The notes: generated from the letters alone by a model not told the origin. Counted from the stretch's first letter, positions 24,726-34,297 are shown. The stretch: DNA of 64,000 nucleotides from CAYWXK01 sp964462515 (GCA_964462515.1 CAYWXK010000015.1:1-64000), one strand, 5' to 3'. Numbers and translations are program-made.

Positions 24726-26021
24726 TTATGAAAAGGAGCGTGTTTTTATCCAGATTTTCCAGAGCGGTTTGCGCTTCAGCGGCAGCTTGGCTGCCAGCCG
24801 GCAGAACCAGATTCTGTAGTAAAAAAGGTCAAGAAGCGATGAGAGCGCTCTAAATATAGATACACGAATAAAAGTTGATAATTTTTTGGGAAAGATGTAG
24901 ATGCTTCTTGTAGGGAGAAGTTTGCCTCCAAGAAGCAGTTTATATTTATCATTGCCGGGCATCAAATCTATATAATCAACTTTTTCCTCAATAGCTCTTT
25001 TTACCTGCTCGCAGAAAATAACGATTCCCAGGCGTATGGCCGGGTCAGCGCCTGGTATCTGGTCGAGCGGTGTGTGTGCGTTGAGGAATGCGTGGTCTAT
25101 GTTACCGAGTTTATAATCATAGTTGTGTCCCAGGATGTAATTGCCAAATTTTAGCTCAAGTAAGCGGAGCCTATTGTGTATGGCTTGTATCATTACCATT
25201 TCGCGGTGGAATTCTTTGGCTTCTGGCCAATCTGCGAAGTGGCCTAACTTTCCCAATTTTTGCCAGTGCTGCTGATGAAGCTGAACGAATCTATCAAAGA
25301 TTTGTTCGCAGTTTTCAGGCGTTGCAAAGTTGGCAACTAATTGCTGTGGTTTATCACAGGGTATTTGAGATATGTCTCTGTAGCTGCGTTTTATAGTCCG
25401 CTGCCAATTTTTACTGAGGGATTTGATGTATTCTTCAAAGGTATCTGGAAGCCATAGATAGGTCTGGAAGCCGCTACTTCTCTCACGAATACAAAAGGAG
25501 GGGGGCAGGAATTGGCCGCAGACTCCGGTTAGCTCTGCCGAGCGATATATACCTGATAGAGGGCCTATATGAACTATGTCCCATTTGTAGTCGTTGCATA
25601 ATCTGGTAAGCAGCTCTTGCACAACCGGCTCTAAAACGGCTGGGCGGATGGGAGGACTAACGGTATTGATAGTAAAGTCTGTCCCGACGATTTTGACAGT
25701 GCGGATGGGGACAGGCCCCAACCAGATTTTCTCGAAGAATAAAGGAATTATGCCTAACAATTCGTTGTTGATGCGGAAAACAAAAACCTTCAAGGTGCGA
25801 TTTTTGCCATAGTATTTCCACCATATTCGGCACCAATCATAAGTGAGGAAGATTTCGCTTCCTACTGATTCGACGAAATTGTCCCATTCCTGCTGCATTG
25901 AGGCAAGCTCATCGAAGCTATCAAATACATCAACCTTTAAATTGCCGGAGGCTGTGGACGAGACGGTTTCAGATTTGCCCTGTGACGTTATAGTTTGAGT
26001 ATTTGTCAGTTTGTCTGTCAT
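24726..26021 (-). CDS. GNAT/FemAB-like acyltransferase (BcsL/CelD type)
   Basis: The 431-residue protein has a Ser/Thr-rich N-terminus of about 25 residues and then a double-GNAT fold typical of the CelD/BcsL family: FDELASMQQEWDNFVE, IFLTYDWCRIWWKYY, SKNWQRTIKRSYRD and DYIDLMPGNDKYKLLLG. Such proteins are frequent in exosortase and cellulose loci and are thought to acylate sugars or lipids; a precise reaction is not established. 13 bases separate it from the next FemAB-like gene. Confidence 0.83.
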   Translation of the reverse strand: MTDKLTNTQTITSQGKSETVSSTASGNLKVDVFDSFDELASMQQEWDNFVESVGSEIFLTYDWCRIWWKYYGKNRTLKVFVFRINNELLGIIPLFFEKIWLGPVPIRTVKIVGTDFTINTVSPPIRPAVLEPVVQELLTRLCNDYKWDIVHIGPLSGIYRSAELTGVCGQFLPPSFCIRERSSGFQTYLWLPDTFEEYIKSLSKNWQRTIKRSYRDISQIPCDKPQQLVANFATPENCEQIFDRFVQLHQQHWQKLGKLGHFADWPEAKEFHREMVMIQAIHNRLRLLELKFGNYILGHNYDYKLGNIDHAFLNAHTPLDQIPGADPAIRLGIVIFCEQVKRAIEEKVDYIDLMPGNDKYKLLLGGKLLPTRSIYIFPKKLSTFIRVSIFRALSSLLDLFYYRIWFCRLAAKLPLKRKPLWKIWIKTRSFS

Positions 26022-26034
26022 TTTGGTTATGGAT

Positions 26035-27210
26035 TTATCCGCCTTCGCAGAAGACCGCGGTTTTTAGCCTTGGATGAATGTGAAAAGGATAACCATCCGA
26101 AGCCTTGTGCGTAGGAGGGCATGCTTCGGCGGATTCCGCCGAAGAAATGGAGGCACCACAGGCTTCGCCCGTAGGGCTCCATTTTTTCAGGAGACGATAG
26201 GTTCGGTCGGCTGCGTGCCAGATTTTCTTAACGATGGAGCTCTCGCATATTTCGAAAGCTCCTATGTGGATGGTCTCTTTGCCGCTTGTTCTACGCTTGA
26301 ATTCATAGACGGAAGGATTATTCTGGGGGTCGATACCGCCAAGGTCATATCTTTTCATTCCGCAGCGCCTGCTGTTGCAAAAGGCTGTCCAGTAAGTCAG
26401 AAATGATGAGCCACATTCGAGGGCCTTTTGGGTATTTGCTGCGAGAATATCGACTGCGGTGTCTCCCAGATTGCTTGTGGCAAGTGCTGTAACGGGACAG
26501 CCATCAAAGTAGGCGATAGTGACACTCAATTTTTCCTGTGGTGAAAGCATCGGTTGAGGTCGGCTGAACTCTTTGGGGTCAAGGCCCTTAAAACCTTTTC
26601 GCTTTATCGCAACCCAGTATAGATTTTCCAGTATGTCAAAGTATTCGCTGTTTGAGGATTGTTTTATTTCGATTTTGGCTGACTGTGCTTTTTTTAGATT
26701 GCGTCGCCAGTTTCTATCCAGTCTGGATTTGAGGTCTTCCTCCGAGCCTTCGAGGGGAAAGATAATAGTGCGGTAGGGTGTTACATAAGGTACAGGTTGG
26801 AAGCCGCAGGATTGGAGTATTTGTGCAACTTCTAAACCAGTTTCATCATTGAAAATATTGGGGACGACTCGCAGGATATTTACTTTGGTGCCGATGTATG
26901 CCTCTTTTAATTTTTCGAGTGCTGCTGCATTGCACTTTAATGTGCCGTCTTTTCCGCGAAAGAGAGGTCCCCACTGGATATAGCCAATTTTAAGACCGAG
27001 GGGTTTTATTTTTTTTATGCGAACCTGGCCCATTGTTGCCACCTGGCCGTTTTCATCCTTGATGATGAAACGGCTGACCTGCTGGTTATCATCTTCGGCG
27101 CGGGTTTGCTGATATGGCCAGGTCTGGTATATGCTATAGTCGGCAAAGTTGCCGGCATATTGTTCCCAGTCTTGATTAATTATGTTGTCGATAAGGGCTG
27201 TATAATTCAT
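26035..27210 (-). CDS. FemAB-family acyl/aminoacyltransferase
   Basis: The 391-residue product begins MNYTALIDNIINQDWEQYAG and contains YQTWPYQQTRAEDD, GYIQWGPLFRG, RNWRRNLKKAQ and YDLGGIDPQNNPSVYEFKRR, the last a FemAB hallmark. FemAB enzymes add amino acids to peptidoglycan; relatives in EPS loci (the XrtA-associated group) probably modify the polysaccharide or its lipid carrier. The last 45 residues (GEACGASISSAESAEACPPT) are encoded by a REP-like palindromic repeat at 26.1 kb that has run into the 3' end, so the natural C-terminus may have been about residue 345. Confidence 0.83.
   Translation of the reverse strand: MNYTALIDNIINQDWEQYAGNFADYSIYQTWPYQQTRAEDDNQQVSRFIIKDENGQVATMGQVRIKKIKPLGLKIGYIQWGPLFRGKDGTLKCNAAALEKLKEAYIGTKVNILRVVPNIFNDETGLEVAQILQSCGFQPVPYVTPYRTIIFPLEGSEEDLKSRLDRNWRRNLKKAQSAKIEIKQSSNSEYFDILENLYWVAIKRKGFKGLDPKEFSRPQPMLSPQEKLSVTIAYFDGCPVTALATSNLGDTAVDILAANTQKALECGSSFLTYWTAFCNSRRCGMKRYDLGGIDPQNNPSVYEFKRRTSGKETIHIGAFEICESSIVKKIWHAADRTYRLLKKWSPTGEACGASISSAESAEACPPTHKASDGYPFHIHPRLKTAVFCEGG
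26097..26186. repeat. REP-like palindromic element overlapping a gene end
   Basis: The core is a perfect inverted repeat, cttcggcgg-att-ccgccgaag (26124-26144), flanked by related gaagc/gcttc and ggagg/cctcc words. Elements of this style are dispersed in many bacterial genomes. It encodes the atypical end of the FemAB-like protein. Confidence 0.65.
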
Positions 27211-27228
27211 TTTGGTTGTTTTTGGACC

Positions 27229-28008
27229 TTATCGTTTCAATAATTTTCTTTTAATGTTTCTTAAAGAGTTCAGAAATTGATATGCGCCGCCGACTTTAAG
27301 CTTAAATTGAAACAGGCTATCGCGTGGAGAGACGGCGATGCGTCCTATTTGCATAGCATCTGTGGAAGCATTCACAACAGCAGGCTCAATCGTGAAACCT
27401 AATTTGTAGCCTGTTTGTTTGGCTGCGCTGCAAACTTTTGGGTTGCACTCTCCGTGGGGGTAACTGATGCCGCAAACTTCACAGCCAAGAATTTTTTCCA
27501 ATGCCGATTTCGAGTTCGATAATTCGGCCTTTAGGATGTTGTCATCTAATTCAGTCAATACGCGGTGCGAGACCGTATGCGAAAGAAGCTCAAAGCCGTT
27601 TTGATTAACTTCCGTCAGTTGTTTTTCGCTCATCACAATATCGTTTTTATATGGAGAAGTTTGAGGAATATTCCATCTTGGTGGTTGACCGAGATTGCCG
27701 GTAGGCACGAAAATCGAGGCTGGCAATCCGTGCTTTCTTAACACCGGCAGGGCGTTTTCAAAAATGCTTACAAAGGCATCATCAAACGTTATTGCAACAA
27801 CCGGATTGTCCCCATTGATAGATGCTGTGAGTATTTCTGATGCCTTAACTACTTTGCATTTACCTGCCAGGTAAGAGATTTGCTTTTCAAAATTACCGAT
27901 GTCCTGTTTTTTTACAGAGTGGTAGAACAATACAATTCGGTAGGGTTTTTTTCGTGCCACAAATACAGCATAAATAGCTGCCAGGGCTGTCTTGAGTATC
28001 TGTTTCAT
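27229..28008 (-). CDS. Polysaccharide deacetylase (NodB homology domain)
   Basis: This 259-residue carbohydrate esterase 4 protein has TFDDA (74-78, metal-binding Asp), LSHTVSHRVL (metal-binding His pair) and ISYPHGECN. The N-terminus (LKTALAAIYAVFVARK) may be a short membrane anchor. CE4 enzymes remove N-acetyl groups from glucosamine-containing polymers; an XrtA-linked group is typical of exosortase loci. A second, different CE4 gene lies at 29010-29678. It is 18 bases upstream of the FemAB-like gene. Confidence 0.88.
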   Translation of the reverse strand: MKQILKTALAAIYAVFVARKKPYRIVLFYHSVKKQDIGNFEKQISYLAGKCKVVKASEILTASINGDNPVVAITFDDAFVSIFENALPVLRKHGLPASIFVPTGNLGQPPRWNIPQTSPYKNDIVMSEKQLTEVNQNGFELLSHTVSHRVLTELDDNILKAELSNSKSALEKILGCEVCGISYPHGECNPKVCSAAKQTGYKLGFTIEPAVVNASTDAMQIGRIAVSPRDSLFQFKLKVGGAYQFLNSLRNIKRKLLKR

Positions 28009-28042
28009 ATAAACAGGTATTTTTCGAGCGGTATTCTACTTT

Positions 28043-28993
28043 TTATGGTTCAAGGCCGAAGGCACAGTATTTGAACGCGACCCATTGTTTCTGTTTTTCC
28101 TTCAAGTCGGGGGCGACATTCTGTCGAGTAATGCTTTTTCCAAGCAGTCTCACAATAACGGTGAGATATCGACAGCCGCTGTAGAACGCCAGCAGCAGAC
28201 GAGCAAGGATATACTGGATTGTGCCATAGTGCTTCTTGAAAAAGAGAAGAGTGCTTTTTTTCATTTGGACTTCCAATTGCAATTCTTTTGTTTTACTGCT
28301 GTGCCCGCCTCCGCCGGGATGAAGTATCATTGCGCCGGGCCAGAACAGCATTTTCCAGCCGGTTTTTGCGAATCGATAACACCAGTCGGTTTCTTCACAG
28401 TAGAGGAAAAAATTCTCATCCATTGGTCCGACCTGACGGATGGCTTCGGAGCGCACAAGCATAAACATCCCGGAAACGACATCGACCTGGCGTTCGCTGT
28501 CCCGCTGCCACCATCGCATATCTTCACGGCCGAAGAAACGATTGTATTTGAAGATTCTTGCCAGGCCGGTTGAGCGAAGGAAAAGGTTGAGCAGGCTGGG
28601 AAATTGAAAACAGGTCATCTGGATTTTATCGGGATTGTCCCTGACCTGGCAGCCAACGACGGCGGCCTGTGAATGCCGGTCGGCATAGCCGACGGTCTTC
28701 TCGATAGCTTTGTCACAAATAATTATGTCGCTATTCAAAACTAAGACGTATCTACCCCGGGCAATTTTAATTGCATCGTTGATGGCTGCTGCATAGCCGC
28801 GGTTGTTTTGCTCGACAATCAAAGTAACTGCGGGAAACTCTGAGCGGACCATTTCTGCTGAGCCATCGGTGGAGGCATTGTCAACAACAATAATCTGGTT
28901 GCTGACATTTCCGGCCTGCTCGTAAATCGAGTTAAGGCAGCAGCGGAGAAGGTCTTTTGTATTCCAGTTGACTACGACTACCGATACGTCCAA
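28043..28993 (-). CDS. GT2 family glycosyltransferase (rhamnosyltransferase-like)
   Basis: The 316-residue GT-A enzyme starts DVSVVVVNWNTKDLLRCCLN, with VDNASTDGSAEMVR, a DxD-like LNSDI, and DENFFLYCEETDWCYRFAK followed by HPGGGGHSSK. This pattern is typical of WbbL-like rhamnosyl transferases, though the donor cannot be fixed from sequence. Soluble with a weak hydrophobic C-terminal part. Located between two deacetylase genes. Confidence 0.9.
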   Translation of the reverse strand: MDVSVVVVNWNTKDLLRCCLNSIYEQAGNVSNQIIVVDNASTDGSAEMVRSEFPAVTLIVEQNNRGYAAAINDAIKIARGRYVLVLNSDIIICDKAIEKTVGYADRHSQAAVVGCQVRDNPDKIQMTCFQFPSLLNLFLRSTGLARIFKYNRFFGREDMRWWQRDSERQVDVVSGMFMLVRSEAIRQVGPMDENFFLYCEETDWCYRFAKTGWKMLFWPGAMILHPGGGGHSSKTKELQLEVQMKKSTLLFFKKHYGTIQYILARLLLAFYSGCRYLTVIVRLLGKSITRQNVAPDLKEKQKQWVAFKYCAFGLEP

Positions 28994-29009
28994 TTTGTGT
29001 GTCCTGAAT

Positions 29010-29678
29010 TTATTTATTCAATAGTTCTGAAACAGTCAGAACTTGCATACGTGACTGTTTTGCGGTTTTAAGGGCGACTTGAATTGCTTCGAGGATAAGA
29101 TTCTCAAGTCCGATCTCGTTTTCAGCACGGTCAAAATCGTGGGCCAAAAAGACTGTTCCGTGGTTTATATTTATAAGGTCGGCCGTTTTTTGTGGCTCAA
29201 TTGAATCCAGCCAGGTGTCGCCTAAATCTGAAGACCAATAGACAATAGGCACTTTGCGGGCTAATAGATAAAGCAGACAAATAAGGTTTAATCTTCCTCT
29301 GGGAGGCCTGAATGGATAGGTGCTGCGATTAACACCCAAGGTCAGGTTAATTGTCTGCCAGCCGAGCTTTATATCCTTTAATGCACGAACGGGCGAGGTG
29401 GTCCATTGGTCTAAATGGTCGTAACCGTGCGAACAAATCTCGTGGCCTTCGTCAAAGATTTGACGGGTTATCTGTTTGTGTTGCGCTACGTTTCTGCCAA
29501 GCAGAAAGAACGTTGCTTTATCGCGGTGCTCACTTAGTATCCGCAAAATTGCGGGGGTTAACCTGCTGCCTGGTCCATCATCGAATGTGAGAACTAAGGC
29601 TCTGGCCTTAGATGCTTTTTTTGCGAGCGACATTTTTAAGTATCTTGCGTAGATAGATGGGATTCCGAAATAGAGCAC
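29010..29678 (-). CDS. Polysaccharide deacetylase with probable N-terminal membrane anchor
   Basis: The CE4 domain shows LTFDDGPGSRLTP (metal-binding Asp32/33), ICSHGYDHLD (His84, His88), RPPRGRLN and a late FLAHDFD. The first standard start is the GTG at 29678, giving 222 residues. However, the frame stays open to 29732 and reads IKIITIVILIGLTLFVLVVL just upstream, a perfect membrane helix, and the AGGAGG that could serve as SD lies before 29732. Translation may therefore begin at a non-standard ATT (29732) or ATC (29726). The enzyme would then be membrane-bound, facing outside. Confidence 0.85.
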   Translation of the reverse strand: MLYFGIPSIYARYLKMSLAKKASKARALVLTFDDGPGSRLTPAILRILSEHRDKATFFLLGRNVAQHKQITRQIFDEGHEICSHGYDHLDQWTTSPVRALKDIKLGWQTINLTLGVNRSTYPFRPPRGRLNLICLLYLLARKVPIVYWSSDLGDTWLDSIEPQKTADLININHGTVFLAHDFDRAENEIGLENLILEAIQVALKTAKQSRMQVLTVSELLNK

Positions 29679-29727
29679 GACAAGGACAAATAAGGTAAGG
29701 CCAATTAGTATAACAATCGTGATGATT

Positions 29728-30948
29728 TTAATTTACCTCCTGATTATTTGCTGGGGCAGCTTTTTTCCGCAGCAGGTTGCGCCAGTGTCTTTTAACCCAG
29801 TTATAGACACCTGCTTTGGTAACAAGATAATTGAGTGCGCCGGAAGCAGCCGAGGTGCTTGTGAGAGCCAGATTCAGAAGTATTGGGTAAAGGCGCGGTG
29901 CAAAAATGTGAACGGAACCTTCAAGCCAGAAATCGGTGCCGAATCTTTCCTTATATTCAGCATTGCCAAAGCCGTAGTCAAAAATATTGACGCTTCGACT
30001 ACGGCACAACTCTTCAAGAACCTTTATAAATAATATTGTTCCCGGGCTAAATGGTCCCCAATGGTGATCGTAGCCTATGACCTCCGCAAAATATGTCCTT
30101 TCGTAGATAACTCCTGATTCGAAGGCGCATGGTTCATCTCCGGCGTACAAGACATAACCTCGCCACCAGTTGGACTGCGCCGCCTGTACCAATAGAGAGC
30201 GTGTTTGAGATGTATCTTCAAATCCTGCGCCAATCTTGTCCTTGTAAGTTACAGTTGATATCTTGGAGGCAATTCTCGCGAACTCATCTATTTGGCACTC
30301 ATGGCGATAGGATTTCACTTCAATCTGACCTCCAGCAGCTTCTTCTAGTCTCTTGCTCAAGCGTTTCCATTCCTTTCTGCGCTTTCTGCCAAAACGGCTG
30401 TAAAGATCTTCCACCGTGTCCGGCACTTTCGTCTGCCAATGCGGTTCAATCAATGGAAAATGATGTCTGCACAAAATATTAGGTTTTGTTGTTGCGAATT
30501 GATACATGAGCGAGTCGAGTCTTAGATGATTGAAGAATAAGACATCAGCGTCGCCACGTTTGAGACTATTTATCAATGTTTGTATAAGTAGTGCAGAAAC
30601 ATCGGGATTAAGTTGTCCTATAATTCCGCCATAGACAACTATTATACAACGAATGGAGGGATTAAATAAAGTTTTATAACCGAGTCTGCAAGGTATCTGG
30701 GCGTTTTCAATTCGGCCTATGAGGATAGCCTGTGGCTGGTTATTGTTGTGTAAGAGTATCACGTAGGGTTCAATCTTTTGTTCTGCGGAAGTTATCGTTG
30801 ATAGGTATCTATCAATGTCAGCGTTGGGTTTTGGGGAATTTTCATTTTGTTGCATTTTTTCCCATATTGGTCGGATTGCCTCAATCTGGTCGATGTTTCT
30901 TGCGATGGTTATTTTCGAGTTGTTATAGTTTTTCTGACAGTTGTGCAT
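29728..30948 (-). CDS. FemAB/GNAT-like acyltransferase
   Basis: From the ATG at 30948 the product starts MHNCQKNYNNSKITIARNID and has 406 residues. The core includes FGRKRRKEWKRLSKRLEE, ALLIQTLINSLKRG, PFSPGTILFIKVLEELCRSR and IFDYGFGNAEYKERFGTD, the FemAB/CelD pattern. A longer frame opens at 31095 but would overlap the preceding GNAT gene by over 130 bases, so the later ATG, 13 bases after that gene, is chosen. Probable role: acylation of the polysaccharide or its lipid intermediate. Confidence 0.82.
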   Translation of the reverse strand: MHNCQKNYNNSKITIARNIDQIEAIRPIWEKMQQNENSPKPNADIDRYLSTITSAEQKIEPYVILLHNNNQPQAILIGRIENAQIPCRLGYKTLFNPSIRCIIVVYGGIIGQLNPDVSALLIQTLINSLKRGDADVLFFNHLRLDSLMYQFATTKPNILCRHHFPLIEPHWQTKVPDTVEDLYSRFGRKRRKEWKRLSKRLEEAAGGQIEVKSYRHECQIDEFARIASKISTVTYKDKIGAGFEDTSQTRSLLVQAAQSNWWRGYVLYAGDEPCAFESGVIYERTYFAEVIGYDHHWGPFSPGTILFIKVLEELCRSRSVNIFDYGFGNAEYKERFGTDFWLEGSVHIFAPRLYPILLNLALTSTSAASGALNYLVTKAGVYNWVKRHWRNLLRKKAAPANNQEVN

Positions 30949-30961
30949 AAGGTATGTTTTG

Positions 30962-31729
30962 TTAGCAGAGTTTCTGTTCTGTTTGGTCCTGTTCAGAGAG
31001 CATTTTTGTGTAGATACAGGAGACAGGCGTTTGGACTGTGCAAGTAAAACCGGTTCGCTCATATAGATTGCGTGCAGGTTTATTGGTCGAGCCAACGCAA
31101 AGTTTTACAGCCGACCGTTTGAGCTCCTTAGCATAGCTTTCACAGAAGCGGAGCATATATTTAGCCAAACCCTGACGCCGCATAGCGTCGGATACAGCGA
31201 TAAGCTCAATCCAGATAGATTTGCCTGCTTTCCGGGTAGTTAAGTTGTATTGGTCAGGCGGGCTGTTGTGACTACCTGCCAGAAAGTTGACTATCCTGTT
31301 GTAGATTTTGCGAAACACTATTGTTGGGCATGTGGCTGAGGCGAGCAGCCTGGTAGGCATAGGGCCATCGCGTTTGGGTTTTTCAATCCGCCAGAGGCAC
31401 GGGTCGGTTATAATGATGCAGAACCCTGCTATTTTGCTATCTTTCGAGCAAACCCAGATTTCACTCGAGCGGGAGACAATAGCAACGGTCAACCACCTTG
31501 TCGCTAAGAATCTTGGTCCTTGCCAACGAATGCTGTCCAGAAAGCTGTCGCGACATATAGCAAGCAGCGGTTCCATATCGTTGCGGGCTGCCCGACGGAT
31601 GGTTACTTTGTTGAATTCGTTGGTTATGTCCGGCATAAACTTGTTGCTCAGATGGTTCTGTAAAAGTGAGGAGTCCCGCCACACGAATGGCGGGCAAGCA
31701 TCTGCAACCATAATTGCGAGGTCAAACAT
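30962..31729 (-). CDS. GNAT N-acetyltransferase
   Basis: The 255-residue protein has a GNAT domain: VTIRRAARNDMEPLLAICRD, WIELIAVSDAMRRQGLAKYM with the acetyl-CoA loop RRQGLA, and NKPARNLYERTGF. An insert of about 50 residues lies between the first strands and the CoA loop. The natural start may be 31729 (AAGG close to the ATG) or an internal Met near residue 32. It probably acetylates a sugar precursor, for example an amino sugar; the substrate is unknown. Confidence 0.83.
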   Translation of the reverse strand: MFDLAIMVADACPPFVWRDSSLLQNHLSNKFMPDITNEFNKVTIRRAARNDMEPLLAICRDSFLDSIRWQGPRFLATRWLTVAIVSRSSEIWVCSKDSKIAGFCIIITDPCLWRIEKPKRDGPMPTRLLASATCPTIVFRKIYNRIVNFLAGSHNSPPDQYNLTTRKAGKSIWIELIAVSDAMRRQGLAKYMLRFCESYAKELKRSAVKLCVGSTNKPARNLYERTGFTCTVQTPVSCIYTKMLSEQDQTEQKLC

Positions 31730-31742
31730 CCTTAAATTAAGC

Positions 31743-33059
31743 TTAGTTCATATAATCGTTTCGGGGTATGTGCTGCTGGAATCTGGTATCTAAAGATTTT
31801 ATAAGTTTCGGATTAATCGGTTGAGCTAAGTGGAAAGGGACTCCTAACATTTCATACATAGCGCTAACGATGGCAAAGGTTAGATAAAGCAGCATATGTA
31901 TCTGACCGAAATAAGAGACCCCGATGAAGGCGACACAATGTCCGAGGATTGATACGCAGATACCCCAGGCCAACCATTGTTTATCAGATGTGATGTTCTG
32001 CAATGAGAATCTGCCTGCGGTTCTAATAGCGATTATTAAAAGTGCCACAAAAAGTAAAAGGGTTATCAGCCCGCCGCGGACTGCTTCCAGGCAGAATTGG
32101 TTGGTAATATCGGTTAAGCCCCAATGAAGGGTGCTTTTGGCTCCGAGCAGAGCCCATTCGGAGAAGTGTTTGATAGTTTCGTTGATTAACTTATATCTGT
32201 GCCAGCCGGTAGAACCGCTGACAATGCGTATTCGAGCTATTAGTTGCCATACCGGTGCTCTCATTACGATGTGCAGAGCTGTTGTTAATCCGCAAAATCC
32301 CAGTGCCATATATCGGCCATATCGGCGAAGGCCAAATATCGATAGTAATACAAGGTTAAACATCAGTGTGCCGTAAGGAGTGCTGGACCTGGTAGCTATG
32401 ACCATAAAGACCGCTGCGGCGACGCTGAGCCAGTAGATGGATTTCCATCGGTTGGCTGCTGTAAGAGCGATGAATATGGGGACCAGATTGGCCCAGAATA
32501 CACCAAGAATAATGGAATGTGGAAAAGACGATTGGCACCTAAACCTGCCTTCTCGGAGAGCTGTGTGGACTGTACCTAAGAGGATGAAAGGATTTCTGCC
32601 TGTTGTCCATTCGACGGCGGTCAAAGGAGCCAACAATACAGCACAGACGGCGAAGAGCTTAAGAATGGGTACGATGTCATTCCACGAACGGATGCGCTGC
32701 CTAAAAAGGCAGTATAAGCCGACAATATCGAATAACACGCCGGATTTGTAGATAACCGCACTTATAGTGAGCTGTTGGGCTATAAATGCTGCGGCGCCGA
32801 CAATAGCCCAGACGAATAAGAGCTTGTCAAATTTGTTCCAGGTGATTTTTTCATACTCATTGCGGATTAGGATTCGCAGGACGCCGGCTACGATGAGTAT
32901 ACGAAGCACAGTGAAGTCTAAATCCATAATGATTATGCGCTGGTCAGCCGGCACGAAGCACGTTGCGAGGACATAGGTAGCTAAAAAGTACTTGCGCGGC
33001 AGGGCAATCGTTAAGATTGCTAAGAAAACAGTAAATGTTATTGTTGCAAAATTAATCAT
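31743..33059 (-). CDS. O-antigen ligase/polymerase-like membrane protein
   Basis: The 438-residue protein has about ten to twelve hydrophobic segments and a large periplasmic-type loop with GRNPFILLGTVHTALREGRF and HSIILGVFWANLV, as in Wzy/WaaL-type proteins of EPS loci. The start at 33059 (MINFATITFTVFLAILTIAL) overlaps the stop of the ferredoxin-type gene (TAATG) and is preferred over an upstream one. It would polymerise or transfer the repeat units at the periplasmic face, together with the flippase and Wzc-like protein. Confidence 0.84.
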   Translation of the reverse strand: MINFATITFTVFLAILTIALPRKYFLATYVLATCFVPADQRIIIMDLDFTVLRILIVAGVLRILIRNEYEKITWNKFDKLLFVWAIVGAAAFIAQQLTISAVIYKSGVLFDIVGLYCLFRQRIRSWNDIVPILKLFAVCAVLLAPLTAVEWTTGRNPFILLGTVHTALREGRFRCQSSFPHSIILGVFWANLVPIFIALTAANRWKSIYWLSVAAAVFMVIATRSSTPYGTLMFNLVLLSIFGLRRYGRYMALGFCGLTTALHIVMRAPVWQLIARIRIVSGSTGWHRYKLINETIKHFSEWALLGAKSTLHWGLTDITNQFCLEAVRGGLITLLLFVALLIIAIRTAGRFSLQNITSDKQWLAWGICVSILGHCVAFIGVSYFGQIHMLLYLTFAIVSAMYEMLGVPFHLAQPINPKLIKSLDTRFQQHIPRNDYMN

Positions 33060-34297
33060 TAGCGTCTGGTTGTATGAAGAAACTTTTTGGATAGTATTCG
33101 GCAAGCTGTGCTGAGAGGCAAACGAATCTTACCAGTTATGTTTAAGGCACGCCAGTTTGCAAATAGCGAGAAGCCCTGCAGACGAGGGATAGGTGTCCGC
33201 ATCACTCGCATAGTCAGCAGTCTTGCCCAGATGGTTCGTCTGCGGTTAAGCAGGGCTTTTTGTGATTTTGGCAGTATGGCTGGGTCAAGAGGCTGGGCTT
33301 TAATATAGCCGGCTTGTAAAGCATCGTGGAAGAGCCTTTTGCCTGTATGTGTTCTGATTAGGATTAGGGACCAACCGTCTCCGTTAGTTGCTTGGCGGTG
33401 CCAGGCGTCGCCGCAGGATATGTCAGCAAATTCGCCGGTTGAATCCGGACACAATTCACACCTGAATTGCCCATAGTGACTTAGGATGTTACCCCAGGCC
33501 TGGCTATAGGCCATCTTGTGAATTGGATTGTTGTCACCTTCAACTTTGGCGGTGGTCATACCTGGCCAGCCATAGCCTCGGTAGCTAAGTTCATAAACCT
33601 GGTCAGGTGAGACGCCCATTGCTTCAAGCAGTGCCTTAGTTCCCTGCGATGTCGGCGTGCCGGCACAGAAGATGCTGATAGTCAGGGCGACTTTGCTATT
33701 GAGTGCCGGACTAATCATCTGGGATTTTCGCAGGGCTGCAATATCACAGGGCTTGCCAATAAAGACGCAATTTCCATCGGCCTGCTCAATCCAATCGAGT
33801 TTCTGGCAAGGGGCTGCTGGGGAATAGCGCGAGCCGGTGCAGGATAGCAGGTCGTCTCTGTTACGACTAAAGAAGGGGACATTTTGCCAGCAAGCTTTTG
33901 GTTTAGCACGTATCTGCAGGGCGCCTGTCATTTGCGTGTGTTGGAGGCAGAAAAGGGCCAGTGCAGAAGTTGCGCCGCCAGAAGCGGCTTTGAAACGGAT
34001 TTCGGGGTCGGCTGCATAACCTTCCCACATTTCCAGCACCGGTCCCCAGGATTTTCTAAGCTGCTGTATTGTTTCCGTGGGAAAGGGATTGTGCAGTAAT
34101 TCTATGCCGGGGCAGACTTTCAGGCATAAGCCGCAGGTTTGGCATTTTTGCTTATCGACGGTAGGTCGTAAGCCCTGGTCTAAAATATCGATAAGGGAAA
34201 TGGATTTCTGGGGGCAGGCCCAAACGCAGGCACCACAACCCATACACAGTTGCCAGGTGACTACTTGCTCAATGGTTTGGAGTTTTTTATTTGTCAC
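33059..34297 (-). CDS. Ferredoxin-type F420 hydrogenase beta-subunit family protein
   Basis: Two 4Fe-4S motifs lie at the N-terminus (Cys18/21/24/28 and Cys52/55/58/62), then the FrhB-like domain with AASGGATSALALFCLQ, FIGKPCDIAALRK and CELCPDSTGEFADISCGDAW. Such proteins are regularly encoded next to polysaccharide pyruvyl transferases in EPS loci, as here (four-base overlap with the next gene). The reaction is not established for the EPS subgroup; a redox step on a sugar or acyl precursor is possible. Confidence 0.87.
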   Translation of the reverse strand: MTNKKLQTIEQVVTWQLCMGCGACVWACPQKSISLIDILDQGLRPTVDKQKCQTCGLCLKVCPGIELLHNPFPTETIQQLRKSWGPVLEMWEGYAADPEIRFKAASGGATSALALFCLQHTQMTGALQIRAKPKACWQNVPFFSRNRDDLLSCTGSRYSPAAPCQKLDWIEQADGNCVFIGKPCDIAALRKSQMISPALNSKVALTISIFCAGTPTSQGTKALLEAMGVSPDQVYELSYRGYGWPGMTTAKVEGDNNPIHKMAYSQAWGNILSHYGQFRCELCPDSTGEFADISCGDAWHRQATNGDGWSLILIRTHTGKRLFHDALQAGYIKAQPLDPAILPKSQKALLNRRRTIWARLLTMRVMRTPIPRLQGFSLFANWRALNITGKIRLPLSTACRILSKKFLHTTRR

